Shown in pieces: positions 15,334-21,663 of a DNA stretch of 38,067 nt. Source of the stretch: a virus; IMG/VR virus record IMGVR_UViG_3300042508_000157, positions 1-38,067 of that record; one strand, written 5' to 3'. The first letter of the stretch is position 1. Every line of letters starts with the position of its first letter. A program made the translations under genes and the position numbers. The notes under the pieces were generated by a model. The model had not been told where the DNA came from and ran no database searches. It was given only the letters and a program-made list of their open reading frames with translations.

Positions 15334-15770
15334 CAGCGGAACGTCCTGTACGTGACCGAGATCACGGCCCGCCAGACGTTGCGTTCCTGCAGGCCCTCGT
15401 CTGGGTTGATGTCGAGGCTGATCGACATTGGGCTCGTCGCTGGAAATTGCAGTTCGCCCCAGTCGTTCGCGAGCAGCACATCGACGATTTCTTCCGCAAA
15501 CTCCAGCATTTGGTTTGCGGCAGACTCGGTCGGGGTGTGCCGGCCAACAAACACATTTATTTCGTAGTCGAATTGGTGCTTTGAGCGATCGACCCGAGTG
15601 ATTTCGTTTTGACTCCCTGGCGAGACCACGATCACCGGGTTGGCCATGTCGTCGATATCAACGCTTGGCCAGTTAGATCGCGATACAGACGGGGCCGCAT
15701 CCACAGTGCTCCACGAATAGCCGGTCAAGGCTTCCGCCAAGGCGTCGGCGAGGTCTTTGAGCAGGCTCAC
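15333..15770 (-). CDS. Tail terminator (gpU-like) or tail completion protein
   Basis: A 145-residue protein starting at GTG, with a GGAGG Shine-Dalgarno, overlapping the glycosyltransferase stop as GTGA. It reads LLKDLADALAEALTGYSW at the start, a middle strand pair (FDYEINVFVGRHTPTESAAN) and RNVWRAVISVTYRTFR at the end. The alternation of an N-terminal helix, beta strands and a long helix (NQMLEFAEEIVDVLLAN) is that of tail terminator or completion proteins, which cap the growing tube. It is the first structural gene after the sugar-modifying block. Confidence 0.7.
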   Translation of the reverse strand: MSLLKDLADALAEALTGYSWSTVDAAPSVSRSNWPSVDIDDMANPVIVVSPGSQNEITRVDRSKHQFDYEINVFVGRHTPTESAANQMLEFAEEIVDVLLANDWGELQFPATSPMSISLDINPDEGLQERNVWRAVISVTYRTFR

Positions 15771-16816
15771 GCGGCGGCCTCCAGGATTCGCTCCATTGCC
15801 TCGACGTTGCCCGTCAGGCGTGGGTCTCCCGGGCATCGTGCCACGGCTTCCCTCGCCAACTGGAGGGCCTCGGGCCGCAGGCCGAGATTCCAGGCCGCCA
15901 CGCTGGCGAGGTCGTAGGCCTTTGTCTTGGCCTCGGGATCGGTCGCATGCGTGCCCTGGCCGTCGGCGTTGATCGCTTGGGCGGCGAAGGCGTGACACTC
16001 CCGCCATTCCTGCCGCTTGTAGTGGCAGAACGCCAGCTGCTGCCAGGCGTCGGGCTCGCCGGTCGCCTCCTTCGCCGCGTGGTGTAAATGCTTCTCGTCG
16101 CCCGTCAGGCGAAACAGGGCGCGGTAGGCGTAGGCCCGCTCGGTCCACATGCCGCCTTTCATTCCGAGGTAGTGGACGAACGTCGCCGCAGCCTGCGGGT
16201 CGCCGGCCCACTCCATTTCGCGGGCGAGATACCACCAGGCACGGGCGTCGTGCGGGGCCTCTCGCACGGCCACCTGGAGCAGGGCGAGATCGGTCTTGTG
16301 CCGCTTGCCGGCGTCGCGGTGATGGTGGATTTCCAGCCCCTCGACAAACTTCTGCCGTTTCTCGCCGTTCCAGGCGACGAGCCCTTCATGCGTCGCTGCC
16401 GTCCAGCGGAATCCGTGACGGGCGTGGATGCGGTCAGAGTAGAAGACGAGCCCCGGCGCGCCGTCGGCCTTCCACGACCACACATAGCGATAGCGGAGGT
16501 TGTTGTGGGCGTCGTCCCACTCCCGCTCGATCACCTCACGCCACCCGGGCTGCAGCCGCTCGTCGAGGTCAAGCCGGATGCAGACATCGACATCGGGCGG
16601 CAGATGGTGGAGCGACAGGTTGTGGGCATCGTCCCACCGCCAGGGCACGACGTAGCCGTTACAGACCGTAACGCCCTGTTGCATCAGGATCCCCGGCGTG
16701 CCGTCGGTGGATCCTGTGTCGGTGACCACCCGCACGTCGGCCTCCCGGCACGAGTCGGCCCACGCCTCTACGTGCTTTCGTTCGTTCTTTGCCAGAGCGT
16801 AGACGCCGATCTTCAT
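15767..16816 (-). CDS. GT2-family glycosyltransferase with C-terminal TPR-like region
   Basis: A 349-residue protein; the ATG at 16816 overlaps the methyltransferase stop (ATGA). The start MKIGVYALAKNERKHVEAWA followed by VVTDTGSTDGTPGIL (about 29-43) is the classic GT2 nucleotide-binding region, and CIRLDLDERLQPGW (about 83-96) contains the DxD/DxDE motif. Residues ~190-345 are helical repeats (ARAWWYLAREMEWAGDPQAA, DAWQQLAFCHYKRQEWRECH, AYDLASVAAWNLGLRPEALQ) typical of TPRs. There is no membrane segment. It probably transfers a sugar to a protein or glycan in the cytoplasm. It is co-translated with a methyltransferase and a GH130-like protein, pointing to a joint modification pathway. Confidence 0.85.
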   Translation of the reverse strand: MKIGVYALAKNERKHVEAWADSCREADVRVVTDTGSTDGTPGILMQQGVTVCNGYVVPWRWDDAHNLSLHHLPPDVDVCIRLDLDERLQPGWREVIEREWDDAHNNLRYRYVWSWKADGAPGLVFYSDRIHARHGFRWTAATHEGLVAWNGEKRQKFVEGLEIHHHRDAGKRHKTDLALLQVAVREAPHDARAWWYLAREMEWAGDPQAAATFVHYLGMKGGMWTERAYAYRALFRLTGDEKHLHHAAKEATGEPDAWQQLAFCHYKRQEWRECHAFAAQAINADGQGTHATDPEAKTKAYDLASVAAWNLGLRPEALQLAREAVARCPGDPRLTGNVEAMERILEAAA

Positions 16817-17361
16817 GTGATGACCGCTGCCTCCCGAAGCCCGTCGTTCATAAAATCCACGCGCCGCCGCTTCTCGCGGGCAAACTCCTCGACCGCCTTC
16901 CGCACCTCGGGGTTGCAGCAGTCGTCGGCCAGGATCACCGGCACCTGGGCCACGAGGTGCAGGTCGTGCAGCGCCCCGGCGTAGGAGTGGTCGCCGTCTA
17001 CGTGGGCAAAGTCGGCCGGCGGCAGGCTGCGAACCGCCCGGCTGTTGACCACCACAAGCGAGGCGTCGATCGCCCATCGCTCCACCACGCTCTGCCAGTG
17101 GGCGAGGCAGTCGAGGCTGTCGTCATCGGCCGCCCCGTCGATGCACAGGTAGCGGGCGTCGGGGCAGGCCGTGGCGAACGACACAAGCGAGTAGCCGCAC
17201 CGCGTGCCGATCTCAATTACCCGCTTCGGCCGCACGTCGGCGGCCACGCTGGCCTTGCGGTAGTAGTGCCGGGCGACCCGCTCGTCGAGTTGGAACCAGT
17301 CGTGTGGCCGCCACGCATCGGCCAGCGTCTTGGAAATCTTCACCTCAAACGGTGACGGCAT
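16813..17361 (-). CDS. Class I SAM-dependent methyltransferase
   Basis: A 182-residue protein; the ATG at 17361 overlaps the preceding gene by 17 bases. It has the SAM-binding glycine loop VIEIGTRCGYSLVSF (about 48-62), the acidic strand end YLCIDGAADD, and the DFAHVDGDHSYAGALHDL motif (about 118-135) typical of the Methyltransf_24-like group that often modifies sugars or lipids. No target-recognition domain is present. Its place between a GH130-like protein and a GT2 enzyme suggests O-methylation of a sugar chain. The substrate is not readable. Confidence 0.85.
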   Translation of the reverse strand: MPSPFEVKISKTLADAWRPHDWFQLDERVARHYYRKASVAADVRPKRVIEIGTRCGYSLVSFATACPDARYLCIDGAADDDSLDCLAHWQSVVERWAIDASLVVVNSRAVRSLPPADFAHVDGDHSYAGALHDLHLVAQVPVILADDCCNPEVRKAVEEFAREKRRRVDFMNDGLREAAVIT

Positions 17362-18421
17362 AGAGCATCCTCCGCAGGTCGTCGGCTTCGATCGCCGTGA
17401 TCCACGCCTCGGCGTCACGTACGCCGTAGCTGGCCACCAGCCGGTGGCCGTTGACCGCCAGCCCGGCGGCAAACTCGATCGCCTGCCTTTCGCGAAACGC
17501 GAACGCGGGCGAGACCCGCAGCAGTTCAAGGTCGGCGTCCAGCCAGATAAACCGGTGTTCGTAGACGCGGCGGTTGCCGAGGCCCGCCACCTCGTGCACC
17601 AGGCCGAGCCAGCCGTCGTCGAACTGGAGCAGTTGCGAGCCGCCACGGAACCGCTTGGCGAGGGCCGGCGACGGGCGACGCTGCGAAATCTGCCACGCTC
17701 CCGGGATCGAGCCGTTGGGGTCCACCGTGACGACGTGGCCGTTGTGGTTCGCCGCGTAGAGCCAGCCCTCGCGGCCCACAAACGGCATCCAGTTCTTTTC
17801 GTGGTCCTGGACGTGGATCCCGTCGAGCACCCGCAGCCCCGAGAACGTGGCCGCCCGCAGATCGAGGTCCGCGGTCGCGATCCGGCAGCGGCCGTCGAAG
17901 GGGCTCACGTCGCGGACGGTGGCCGAGACGCCTATACCCGTTTGGGTATATCGCAGCCGGCAGTCCTCCAGGCCGGTGACTGCGAAGCCGGTCCGTGGGT
18001 AGTCGGGGCCAGTGACGACGCGTGCCGAGGCGACGGTGAGGTCGGGCCGCAGCCTGACGAGCACGTTCTCGGTACGGATGCAGCCGCCGTCGGCCGCAGG
18101 CATCTCGTAGCGGCCGTCGATGATCTGGTAATTCGAGGATCGCACCAGGGCGACTAGGTCGCCGCCGTAGCTCGCGAGCGTGGGGTTGAACAGGCTCCAG
18201 CCCTCATGGGCCGGCTCTACGTCGATCCGCTGGTGGTGGACGCTGGCGAGCTCGTCGAGCGTGGGCGTGTACCACGTCCGGTTGGTCCGCACCATGTGCT
18301 CGATCTCTTCCGTGAGGTCGGGCCGGGCGAGGATCCGCTCGCACGCCCGGCGTCCGGCGTCGAGCTCGCCGACGTAGTAGCTGTGGACGCAGAGGGCGAG
18401 GTCGTGCTCATGGCCGGTCAT
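17345..18421 (-). CDS. GH130-like five-bladed propeller protein
   Basis: A 358-residue protein; I chose the ATG at 18421. A short TPR-like helix pair (residues 8-40) is followed by a propeller with glycan-enzyme motifs: SLFNPTL (76-82), GLEDCRLRY (150-158, compare the E-D of GH130 enzymes), DHEKNWMPF (206-214), RFRGGSQLLQF (257-267) and VHEVAG with a later YEHRF. GH130 members phosphorolyse or hydrolyse beta-mannosides; proteins of this shape also occur next to glycosyltransferases. Catalysis is not proven here. No Shine-Dalgarno precedes the ATG; a promoter-like -10 (ACACTT) ends 7 bases upstream, so the message may be leaderless. A 17-base palindromic repeat lies in the gene. Confidence 0.75.
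   Translation of the reverse strand: MTGHEHDLALCVHSYYVGELDAGRRACERILARPDLTEEIEHMVRTNRTWYTPTLDELASVHHQRIDVEPAHEGWSLFNPTLASYGGDLVALVRSSNYQIIDGRYEMPAADGGCIRTENVLVRLRPDLTVASARVVTGPDYPRTGFAVTGLEDCRLRYTQTGIGVSATVRDVSPFDGRCRIATADLDLRAATFSGLRVLDGIHVQDHEKNWMPFVGREGWLYAANHNGHVVTVDPNGSIPGAWQISQRRPSPALAKRFRGGSQLLQFDDGWLGLVHEVAGLGNRRVYEHRFIWLDADLELLRVSPAFAFRERQAIEFAAGLAVNGHRLVASYGVRDAEAWITAIEADDLRRMLYAVTV
17933..17950. repeat. Palindrome TATACCCGTTTGGGTATA inside the GH130-like gene
   Basis: Two 7-base arms (TATACCC / GGGTATA) with a 4-base GTTT centre. The inner 17 bases occur again at 18498-18514, about 560 bases upstream of this copy in gene order. As coding sequence it gives R-Y-T-Q-T-G-I-G. Matching copies before and within a gene suggest an operator pair, but a chance repeat cannot be ruled out. 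Confidence 0.5.
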
Positions 18422-18464
18422 GGCGGCCAAGTGTGCCGACCGCGGCGGGCGAGCCGCAGGGGGT
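18422..18464 (-). promoter_or_regulatory. ACCCCCTGCGG-type phage promoter before the sugar block
   Basis: On the minus strand ACCCCCTGCGG (18464-18454), 19 bases, ACACTT (18434-18429), then 7 bases and the ATG at 18421. The box is identical to those at 4890-4900, 14609-14619 and 28864-28874. It would drive the GH130-like, methyltransferase and GT2 genes, which overlap one another. Confidence 0.6.
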
Positions 18465-18497
18465 CAGTCAGCGGCGGCACCTCGCCGCAGTAGCGTC

Positions 18498-18514
18498 ATA
18501 CCCGTTTGGGTATA
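18498..18514. repeat. Second copy of the palindrome, upstream of the sugar block
   Basis: ATACCCGTTTGGGTATA, identical over 17 bases to 17933-17950 and lying about 34 bases upstream of the promoter box at 18454-18464. Arms of 6 bases around GTTT. It lies between the stop of a small upstream gene and the promoter, where an operator or activator site would be expected. Confidence 0.5.
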
Positions 18515-18527
18515 GCCGCACTTTCGC

Positions 18528-18695
18528 TCAGTAGCGCACCGCCGCCCGCCGCTTGCGGGCTGGGCCAGCAGCCTTCCGAAGCCGCCTGCGAAGTTCATCG
18601 ACGGCGTCTTGATCGCAGTCTACGGCCCGAAACGGAACGTGCCGAATCTCTCGCAAAAACTGCCTGACAAGTGATTTCAGTTCACGGTGTGTCAT
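18528..18695 (-). CDS. Small basic phage protein, 55 residues
   Basis: MTHRELKSLVRQFLREIRHV opens a 55-residue, Arg-rich protein that ends KAAGPARKRRAAVRY. It has a GTAGAGA Shine-Dalgarno-like sequence 6 bases before the ATG, and starts 27 bases after the stop of the 81-residue neighbour, in the same direction. No known motif; a nucleic-acid-binding helical peptide is suggested by its charge. It is short, so it is less certain than its neighbours. Confidence 0.55.
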   Translation of the reverse strand: MTHRELKSLVRQFLREIRHVPFRAVDCDQDAVDELRRRLRKAAGPARKRRAAVRY

Positions 18696-18722
18696 TTGCG
18701 TCTCTACCTGCGGCGTGTATGG

Positions 18723-18968
18723 TCACTTCGTTCGCTCTAGCAATCCCCAAAGGGTTGCCTCAATCCTCTCGCACTCTCGGTCGTCGTTATTCTCGCCGTA
18801 GGCGTTCATCGCAGTCTGGATCGCCTCCCGCTCCGCGTCGGTGAGCGTGAACGGCGTCAGCGAGCAGTGCAGCGTGGTTCTGCCGACAACGTAAGGGCAG
18901 GGCTGCGACCGCAGGCGAGCGATCTCCGCAGCCTGCTCGTCCAGTTCATCCAGCGGATCGCCGTTCAT
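18723..18968 (-). CDS. Small accessory protein with TLTDAEREA motif (copy 2)
   Basis: An 81-residue protein. It has an N-terminal helix (LDELDEQAAEIARLRSQP), then FTLTDAEREAIQTAMNAYGE and the end ATLWGLLERTK. The segment TLTDAEREA and the closing L-x-G-L-L-x-R-T are shared with the next small protein upstream (19090-19323), so they are paralogues. The function is not recognised; it has no membrane or catalytic motif. A weak GAGAC Shine-Dalgarno precedes the ATG. Confidence 0.7.
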   Translation of the reverse strand: MNGDPLDELDEQAAEIARLRSQPCPYVVGRTTLHCSLTPFTLTDAEREAIQTAMNAYGENNDDRECERIEATLWGLLERTK

Positions 18969-19089
18969 GCGTGTCTCTGTGGCGTGTTGTGCGTTTCCCT
19001 GATTCAGTCAGTTTCCGACGCCGGAAACTCCCCGATCATATGGTCAATCTGTAAGCATTAATGCCACGTTTTTCTTCCAGACTGCGCAT
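18969..19089 (-). other. Non-coding gap with inverted repeat between small accessory genes
   Basis: A 121-base stretch more AT-rich than its surroundings. It holds the inverted repeat GTTTCCG-ACGC-CGGAAAC at 19011-19028 (7-base arms) but no T run, so it is not a typical terminator on either strand. A TTGACC occurs at about 19043-19048 on the minus strand without a clear -10 partner. Confidence 0.5.
19011..19028. repeat. Inverted repeat GTTTCCG/CGGAAAC
   Basis: Perfect 7-base arms with a 4-base loop in the gap between two small accessory genes. It may be a protein-binding site or a weak hairpin; no T run follows. Confidence 0.45.
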
Positions 19090-19323
19090 CTATTGGCACT
19101 TCTCGTCAGCTTGTGTGCGGGCAAGCAGCCCGAACAAGGCGTCGTGGTGCATGCGGTAGTCGGCGGAGTCAGCGAACGCCCAACCGTCTGCGGCGACCGC
19201 CGCGTGTCGGAGCATGAACGCCACCGCCTCGCGCTCCGCGTCGGTGAGCGTGTTGTCCCGAGCGGGAACGTCATCGCCCAAATCGCGTGTTTTGCAATCG
19301 GACTGTCCCGAGCGGGAATTCAT
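19090..19323 (-). CDS. Small accessory protein with TLTDAEREA motif (copy 1)
   Basis: A 77-residue protein: MNSRSGQSDCKTRDLGDDVP, then NTLTDAEREAVAFMLRHAAV, and the end ALFGLLARTQADEKCQ. It has the same arrangement as the 81-residue protein at 18723-18968, with a shared 21-base stretch of DNA coding for part of the motif. The ATG overlaps the preceding stop (ATGA). Unknown function, probably a phage accessory gene. Confidence 0.7.
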   Translation of the reverse strand: MNSRSGQSDCKTRDLGDDVPARDNTLTDAEREAVAFMLRHAAVAADGWAFADSADYRMHHDALFGLLARTQADEKCQ

Positions 19324-19535
19324 ACCAGCAACTCCACAAGCTCGTGCGGGATCAGGCTGCGAATCTCCTCCAAGGCCCGCTCCGTCTCAGGCGACGGCTC
19401 GCCGTGCTTCAGGAGCGACCGGCAGCGGTTGTCGATCACATCCAGGGCGATCAAGGCATCCCGGCCCGCCAGGGCGTAGCGATGCTCGCGGGCGTCGTCG
19501 GGGTCGCTCAGGTCGAACCGTAGCAGAGCCTTCAT
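19320..19535 (-). CDS. Small acidic phage protein, 71 residues
   Basis: MKALLRFDLSDPDDAREHRY, then ALAGRDALIALDVIDNRCRS and the end RSLIPHELVELLV. This resembles a widespread small phage protein family with an F-D-L-x-D/P-D-D start and a CRSLLKxG segment; its function is unknown to me. The ATG comes only 6 bases after a -10-like TAGGCT and lacks a Shine-Dalgarno sequence, so its message could be leaderless. It is the first gene of a set of small accessory genes. Confidence 0.75.
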   Translation of the reverse strand: MKALLRFDLSDPDDAREHRYALAGRDALIALDVIDNRCRSLLKHGEPSPETERALEEIRSLIPHELVELLV

Positions 19536-19569
19536 GCCCGCAGCCTACCGCCGCCGTCAATCGGGTCAA
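19536..19569 (-). promoter_or_regulatory. TTGACC-16-TAGGCT promoter before the 71-residue gene
   Basis: On the minus strand TTGACC (19569-19564), 16 bases, TAGGCT (19547-19542), 6 bases and the ATG at 19535. A second TTGAC lies 9 bases downstream of the first. The sequence is strikingly similar to that at 21273-21300. It is close to the bacterial sigma-70 consensus in the -35 box. The -35 overlaps the stop codon of the upstream gene. Confidence 0.6.
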
Positions 19570-19787
19570 CGCTCGTCCTGGCTCGCGATCCGGCTGGCGG
19601 CCTCGGTGTCGAACGCATCGGCACGGCCGAGGTCGAACCAGTGGGGATAGTGCCGCAGCAGCCGCCTAGCCTCCTCGCGGACGGGCTTCGGGATGCCCTT
19701 CAGACCGCCGTTGTACGGCGATGCGAGCCGCAGCAGGAAATCCTGCGTGCGGATGACGCTACTGGTTCGTTCGGCGGGGAGGGTCAT
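19566..19787 (-). CDS. BPSL0761-like small protein
   Basis: I chose the ATG at 19787 (73 residues), where MTLPAERTSSVIRTQDFLLR matches the start of the BPSL0761 family of small bacterial and phage proteins; the next conserved parts are KPVREEARRLLRHYPHWFDL. The family function is unknown to me. The ATG overlaps the stop of the upstream frame as ATGA. Longer readings of this frame have no better start. Helical and basic. Confidence 0.7.
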   Translation of the reverse strand: MTLPAERTSSVIRTQDFLLRLASPYNGGLKGIPKPVREEARRLLRHYPHWFDLGRADAFDTEAASRIASQDER

Positions 19788-20026
19788 TTTCCATTTTCCC
19801 GAAATGCGAAAGCTCGGTTGGTTTCGTTGCAAAGCCACTGCCCCCGTCCCATCGTCGCCACGCCGTTGTCGGGCCGCGTTACGCCTGGGGGCTGCCCACC
19901 GTCAGCCCCATAGACGCCGTAGGGCGCGGCGTCGGCTGGCGGCGGGGTGTGTTCGGTGTTCGCGAATCGCGACCGGCTTTTCCTACGGTGTGTAGCGTCA
20001 TTCAGTTCCCGCAGTAGCCCTCGCAC
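19784..20026 (-). CDS. Possible small protein coupled to the BPSL0761-like gene
   Basis: An 80-residue frame from a GTG at 20026 with AGGACGA upstream, overlapping the end of the PP-loop gene. Its C-terminal half (QPPGVTRPDNGVATMGRGQW, then NRAFAFRENGK) looks protein-like, and its stop overlaps the next ATG as ATGA. The N-terminal half is low in structure, and a rival 39-residue frame starts at 20001. No family recognised. Confidence 0.4.
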   Translation of the reverse strand: MRGLLRELNDATHRRKSRSRFANTEHTPPPADAAPYGVYGADGGQPPGVTRPDNGVATMGRGQWLCNETNRAFAFRENGK

Positions 20027-20877
20027 TCGTCCTGAAACCCGCGTAGGTGCTTGAACATATTCATCTGCCCGCTCTTTTCGTCGGCTGGCCGCAGGTCAAC
20101 CTCGTCTAGCGGCTGGCAGGATTTGTGCAGGTAGCGGTGGGCATCCAAGCCTGTACCAGTGCGGCACACCTTGTCGATGTGTACGGCCCGATCCCAGCCG
20201 TTGGGATCGTCGGCCTTGAGACGCCGCCACTCCTCGTCTGACTTGAACGGGCAGAACACGCAGGCCGACCGTGGCACTTCGTATGGCATCCGCTCCCGCA
20301 GGTAGGACTTGCAATCGCCGCGATCCCACTGCATTTCCCAAAGCGGGAAATGCACCTTCCAGTTCGACGGCTTTGCCATGAACCGCTCTTTTACGCGGAT
20401 GACCCGCTTCGGCTCGTCAAACGACAGCCCCATGTACTGGTGGACGATTACTTCCTTCGGCAGCGGCCTGCCGAACTGCCCGCCGCAGTGCTCGCGGATC
20501 AGTCGCTCAATCGGCTTGACCTTGAAGTCGGCTGTGCATTGCCGCTGTATGATTCCCTTCTGTCCTGTCTGCGGATGGATGGTGAACGCTGGGATTGAAA
20601 TGTAATGGCTGCCGTCAGTGCATTTGTTTCCTCTTGCGTCCGATCCTTGATCCAGCGCATCGCCCAGCCGCCCCGCTGTCGTCCTCACAATCGGCGGCCC
20701 GCCCTGCTTCTCCAGCCACTCAAGGTGCCGGTAGACCTCGTCCGGCTCCTCCTGTGTGTCGGCGAAGATGGCCGCATCGAATCGCGGCACTTCCGGCTCG
20801 TCGCCGTCGATGCTCAAGAGGTAGAGGGCCGTCGATTGGACGCCAGCGCCGAGATTGAGGAAGTGGTGTTCAGGCAT
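20002..20877 (-). CDS. PP-loop ATPase of the PAPS reductase-like family
   Basis: A 291-residue protein. The PP-loop is LNLGAGVQSTAL (about 7-18), where the family usually has SGGxxS; next come FDAAIFADTQEEPDEVYRHL and a conserved RQCT (112-115). The C-terminal half has C206-x2-C209 (SACVFCPFK) and ECEGYCG at the end (C285, C289); with C114 these could hold a metal or Fe-S cluster. Family members activate substrates with ATP by making adenylates or move sulfur. Phage members of this group are common but their reaction is mostly unassigned. It overlaps the upstream small gene by 8 bases and belongs to the accessory block, so it may be a host-metabolism or nucleic-acid-modifying enzyme. Confidence 0.8.
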   Translation of the reverse strand: MPEHHFLNLGAGVQSTALYLLSIDGDEPEVPRFDAAIFADTQEEPDEVYRHLEWLEKQGGPPIVRTTAGRLGDALDQGSDARGNKCTDGSHYISIPAFTIHPQTGQKGIIQRQCTADFKVKPIERLIREHCGGQFGRPLPKEVIVHQYMGLSFDEPKRVIRVKERFMAKPSNWKVHFPLWEMQWDRGDCKSYLRERMPYEVPRSACVFCPFKSDEEWRRLKADDPNGWDRAVHIDKVCRTGTGLDAHRYLHKSCQPLDEVDLRPADEKSGQMNMFKHLRGFQDECEGYCGN

Positions 20878-21247
20878 TGCGTGTCGTGCTCCATGTCGTC
20901 ATGCCGTCAGCGTCCACGGTCATGTACGAGTCTTGCCCAAGCTCGTCGCGGAGCTTCTCAGCCAAGTCTGCGGCCGTCGCCCGCAGCGTGCAGGAGTCGG
21001 ATGGGAATCGCGGGTAGTTGCGAAAGCCCACAACGAACCCCGTCTCCTCGCCGCCCCGATAGATAAATGTCGTCGGCGTGACGGTTACGCAGCAGGGAAC
21101 GTCACGGCAGAAACGCCGGATTACTTGCTTGGCGTGGCCGATGTCGCCGGCCATGAACACTTCGACCGTCCTGGTCGGCTCCGTTAGCGAGCGGCTGCCA
21201 TGGGCAGCACCGCAGGCAGCCTTGACCTTGGTTGCATCGCCGTACAT
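20870..21247 (-). CDS. Small accessory protein, 125 residues
   Basis: Starts at the ATG at 21247 with a strong GTAGGAG Shine-Dalgarno. Mixed alpha/beta, with CRDVPCCVTVTPTTFIYRGG and CTLRATAADLAEKLRDELGQ, ending TVDADGMTTWSTTRNA. No known domain. It is the first gene after the TTGACC/TAGGCT promoter-like element and overlaps the PP-loop gene by 8 bases, so they probably work together. Cys residues at about positions 12, 47, 52 and 53 may matter. Confidence 0.65.
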   Translation of the reverse strand: MYGDATKVKAACGAAHGSRSLTEPTRTVEVFMAGDIGHAKQVIRRFCRDVPCCVTVTPTTFIYRGGEETGFVVGFRNYPRFPSDSCTLRATAADLAEKLRDELGQDSYMTVDADGMTTWSTTRNA

Positions 21248-21265
21248 TCGCGTCTCCTACGGGTA

Positions 21266-21300
21266 CAACGCGAGCCTACGCGCTGCGTCAACTGGGTCAA
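21266..21300 (-). promoter_or_regulatory. TTGACC-16-TAGGCT promoter before the accessory block
   Basis: On the minus strand TTGACC (21300-21295), 16 bases, TAGGCT (21278-21273), then a short leader with GTAGGAG before the ATG at 21247. It has the same TTGACCC-x2-TTGACG tandem core and the same spacing and -10 as 19536-19569. It would start transcription of the PP-loop operon. Confidence 0.65.
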
Positions 21301-21348
21301 TGCTTATCCAGACCCGGCGCGACCGCACTCTGTGGGTGTAGCGCAGCG

Positions 21349-21663
21349 CTAGAGTGGCGGCGACGGCGGCAGCAACGCAACCGCGTCAGCCAGCGGCATC
21401 ACCACCACTTGTGCGTTTAGCACGCTCTTGTCTGCCGCCGCCCACATCGGCGCGAGCCAGCCGTCGCCTTCGATGGCAGTCAGTAAGTCAGCCCCCAGCA
21501 TCAGCCGCCCGTCAGACAGGGTGGCTGGAACAGGTACGCAGTCTGGCCTGCCATACTGGGCGTGCAGTTCAGCCAGCCGGGCCGCAAGCTGCGGCGTGAA
21601 CACCAGGGCGTATTGGATGGCGTCAGCGTAGGAGATTGGCAGCGTCAAGTCGCCTAGTGTCAC
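21349..21663 (-). CDS. Small protein coupled to the fibre gene
   Basis: A 104-residue protein from a GTG (21663) that overlaps the fibre stop as GTGA. It starts TLGDLTLPISYADAIQYALV, followed by helical segments and VVVMPLADAVALLPPSPPL. It could be a fibre assembly partner or chaperone, as commonly encoded just after tail fibres, but it matches no family I recognise. Confidence 0.65.
   Translation of the reverse strand: MTLGDLTLPISYADAIQYALVFTPQLAARLAELHAQYGRPDCVPVPATLSDGRLMLGADLLTAIEGDGWLAPMWAAADKSVLNAQVVVMPLADAVALLPPSPPL

Noticed and set aside
19011-19028. Inverted repeat as a transcription terminator
   Set aside because: The stem is short (7 bases) and neither strand has a T run after it.
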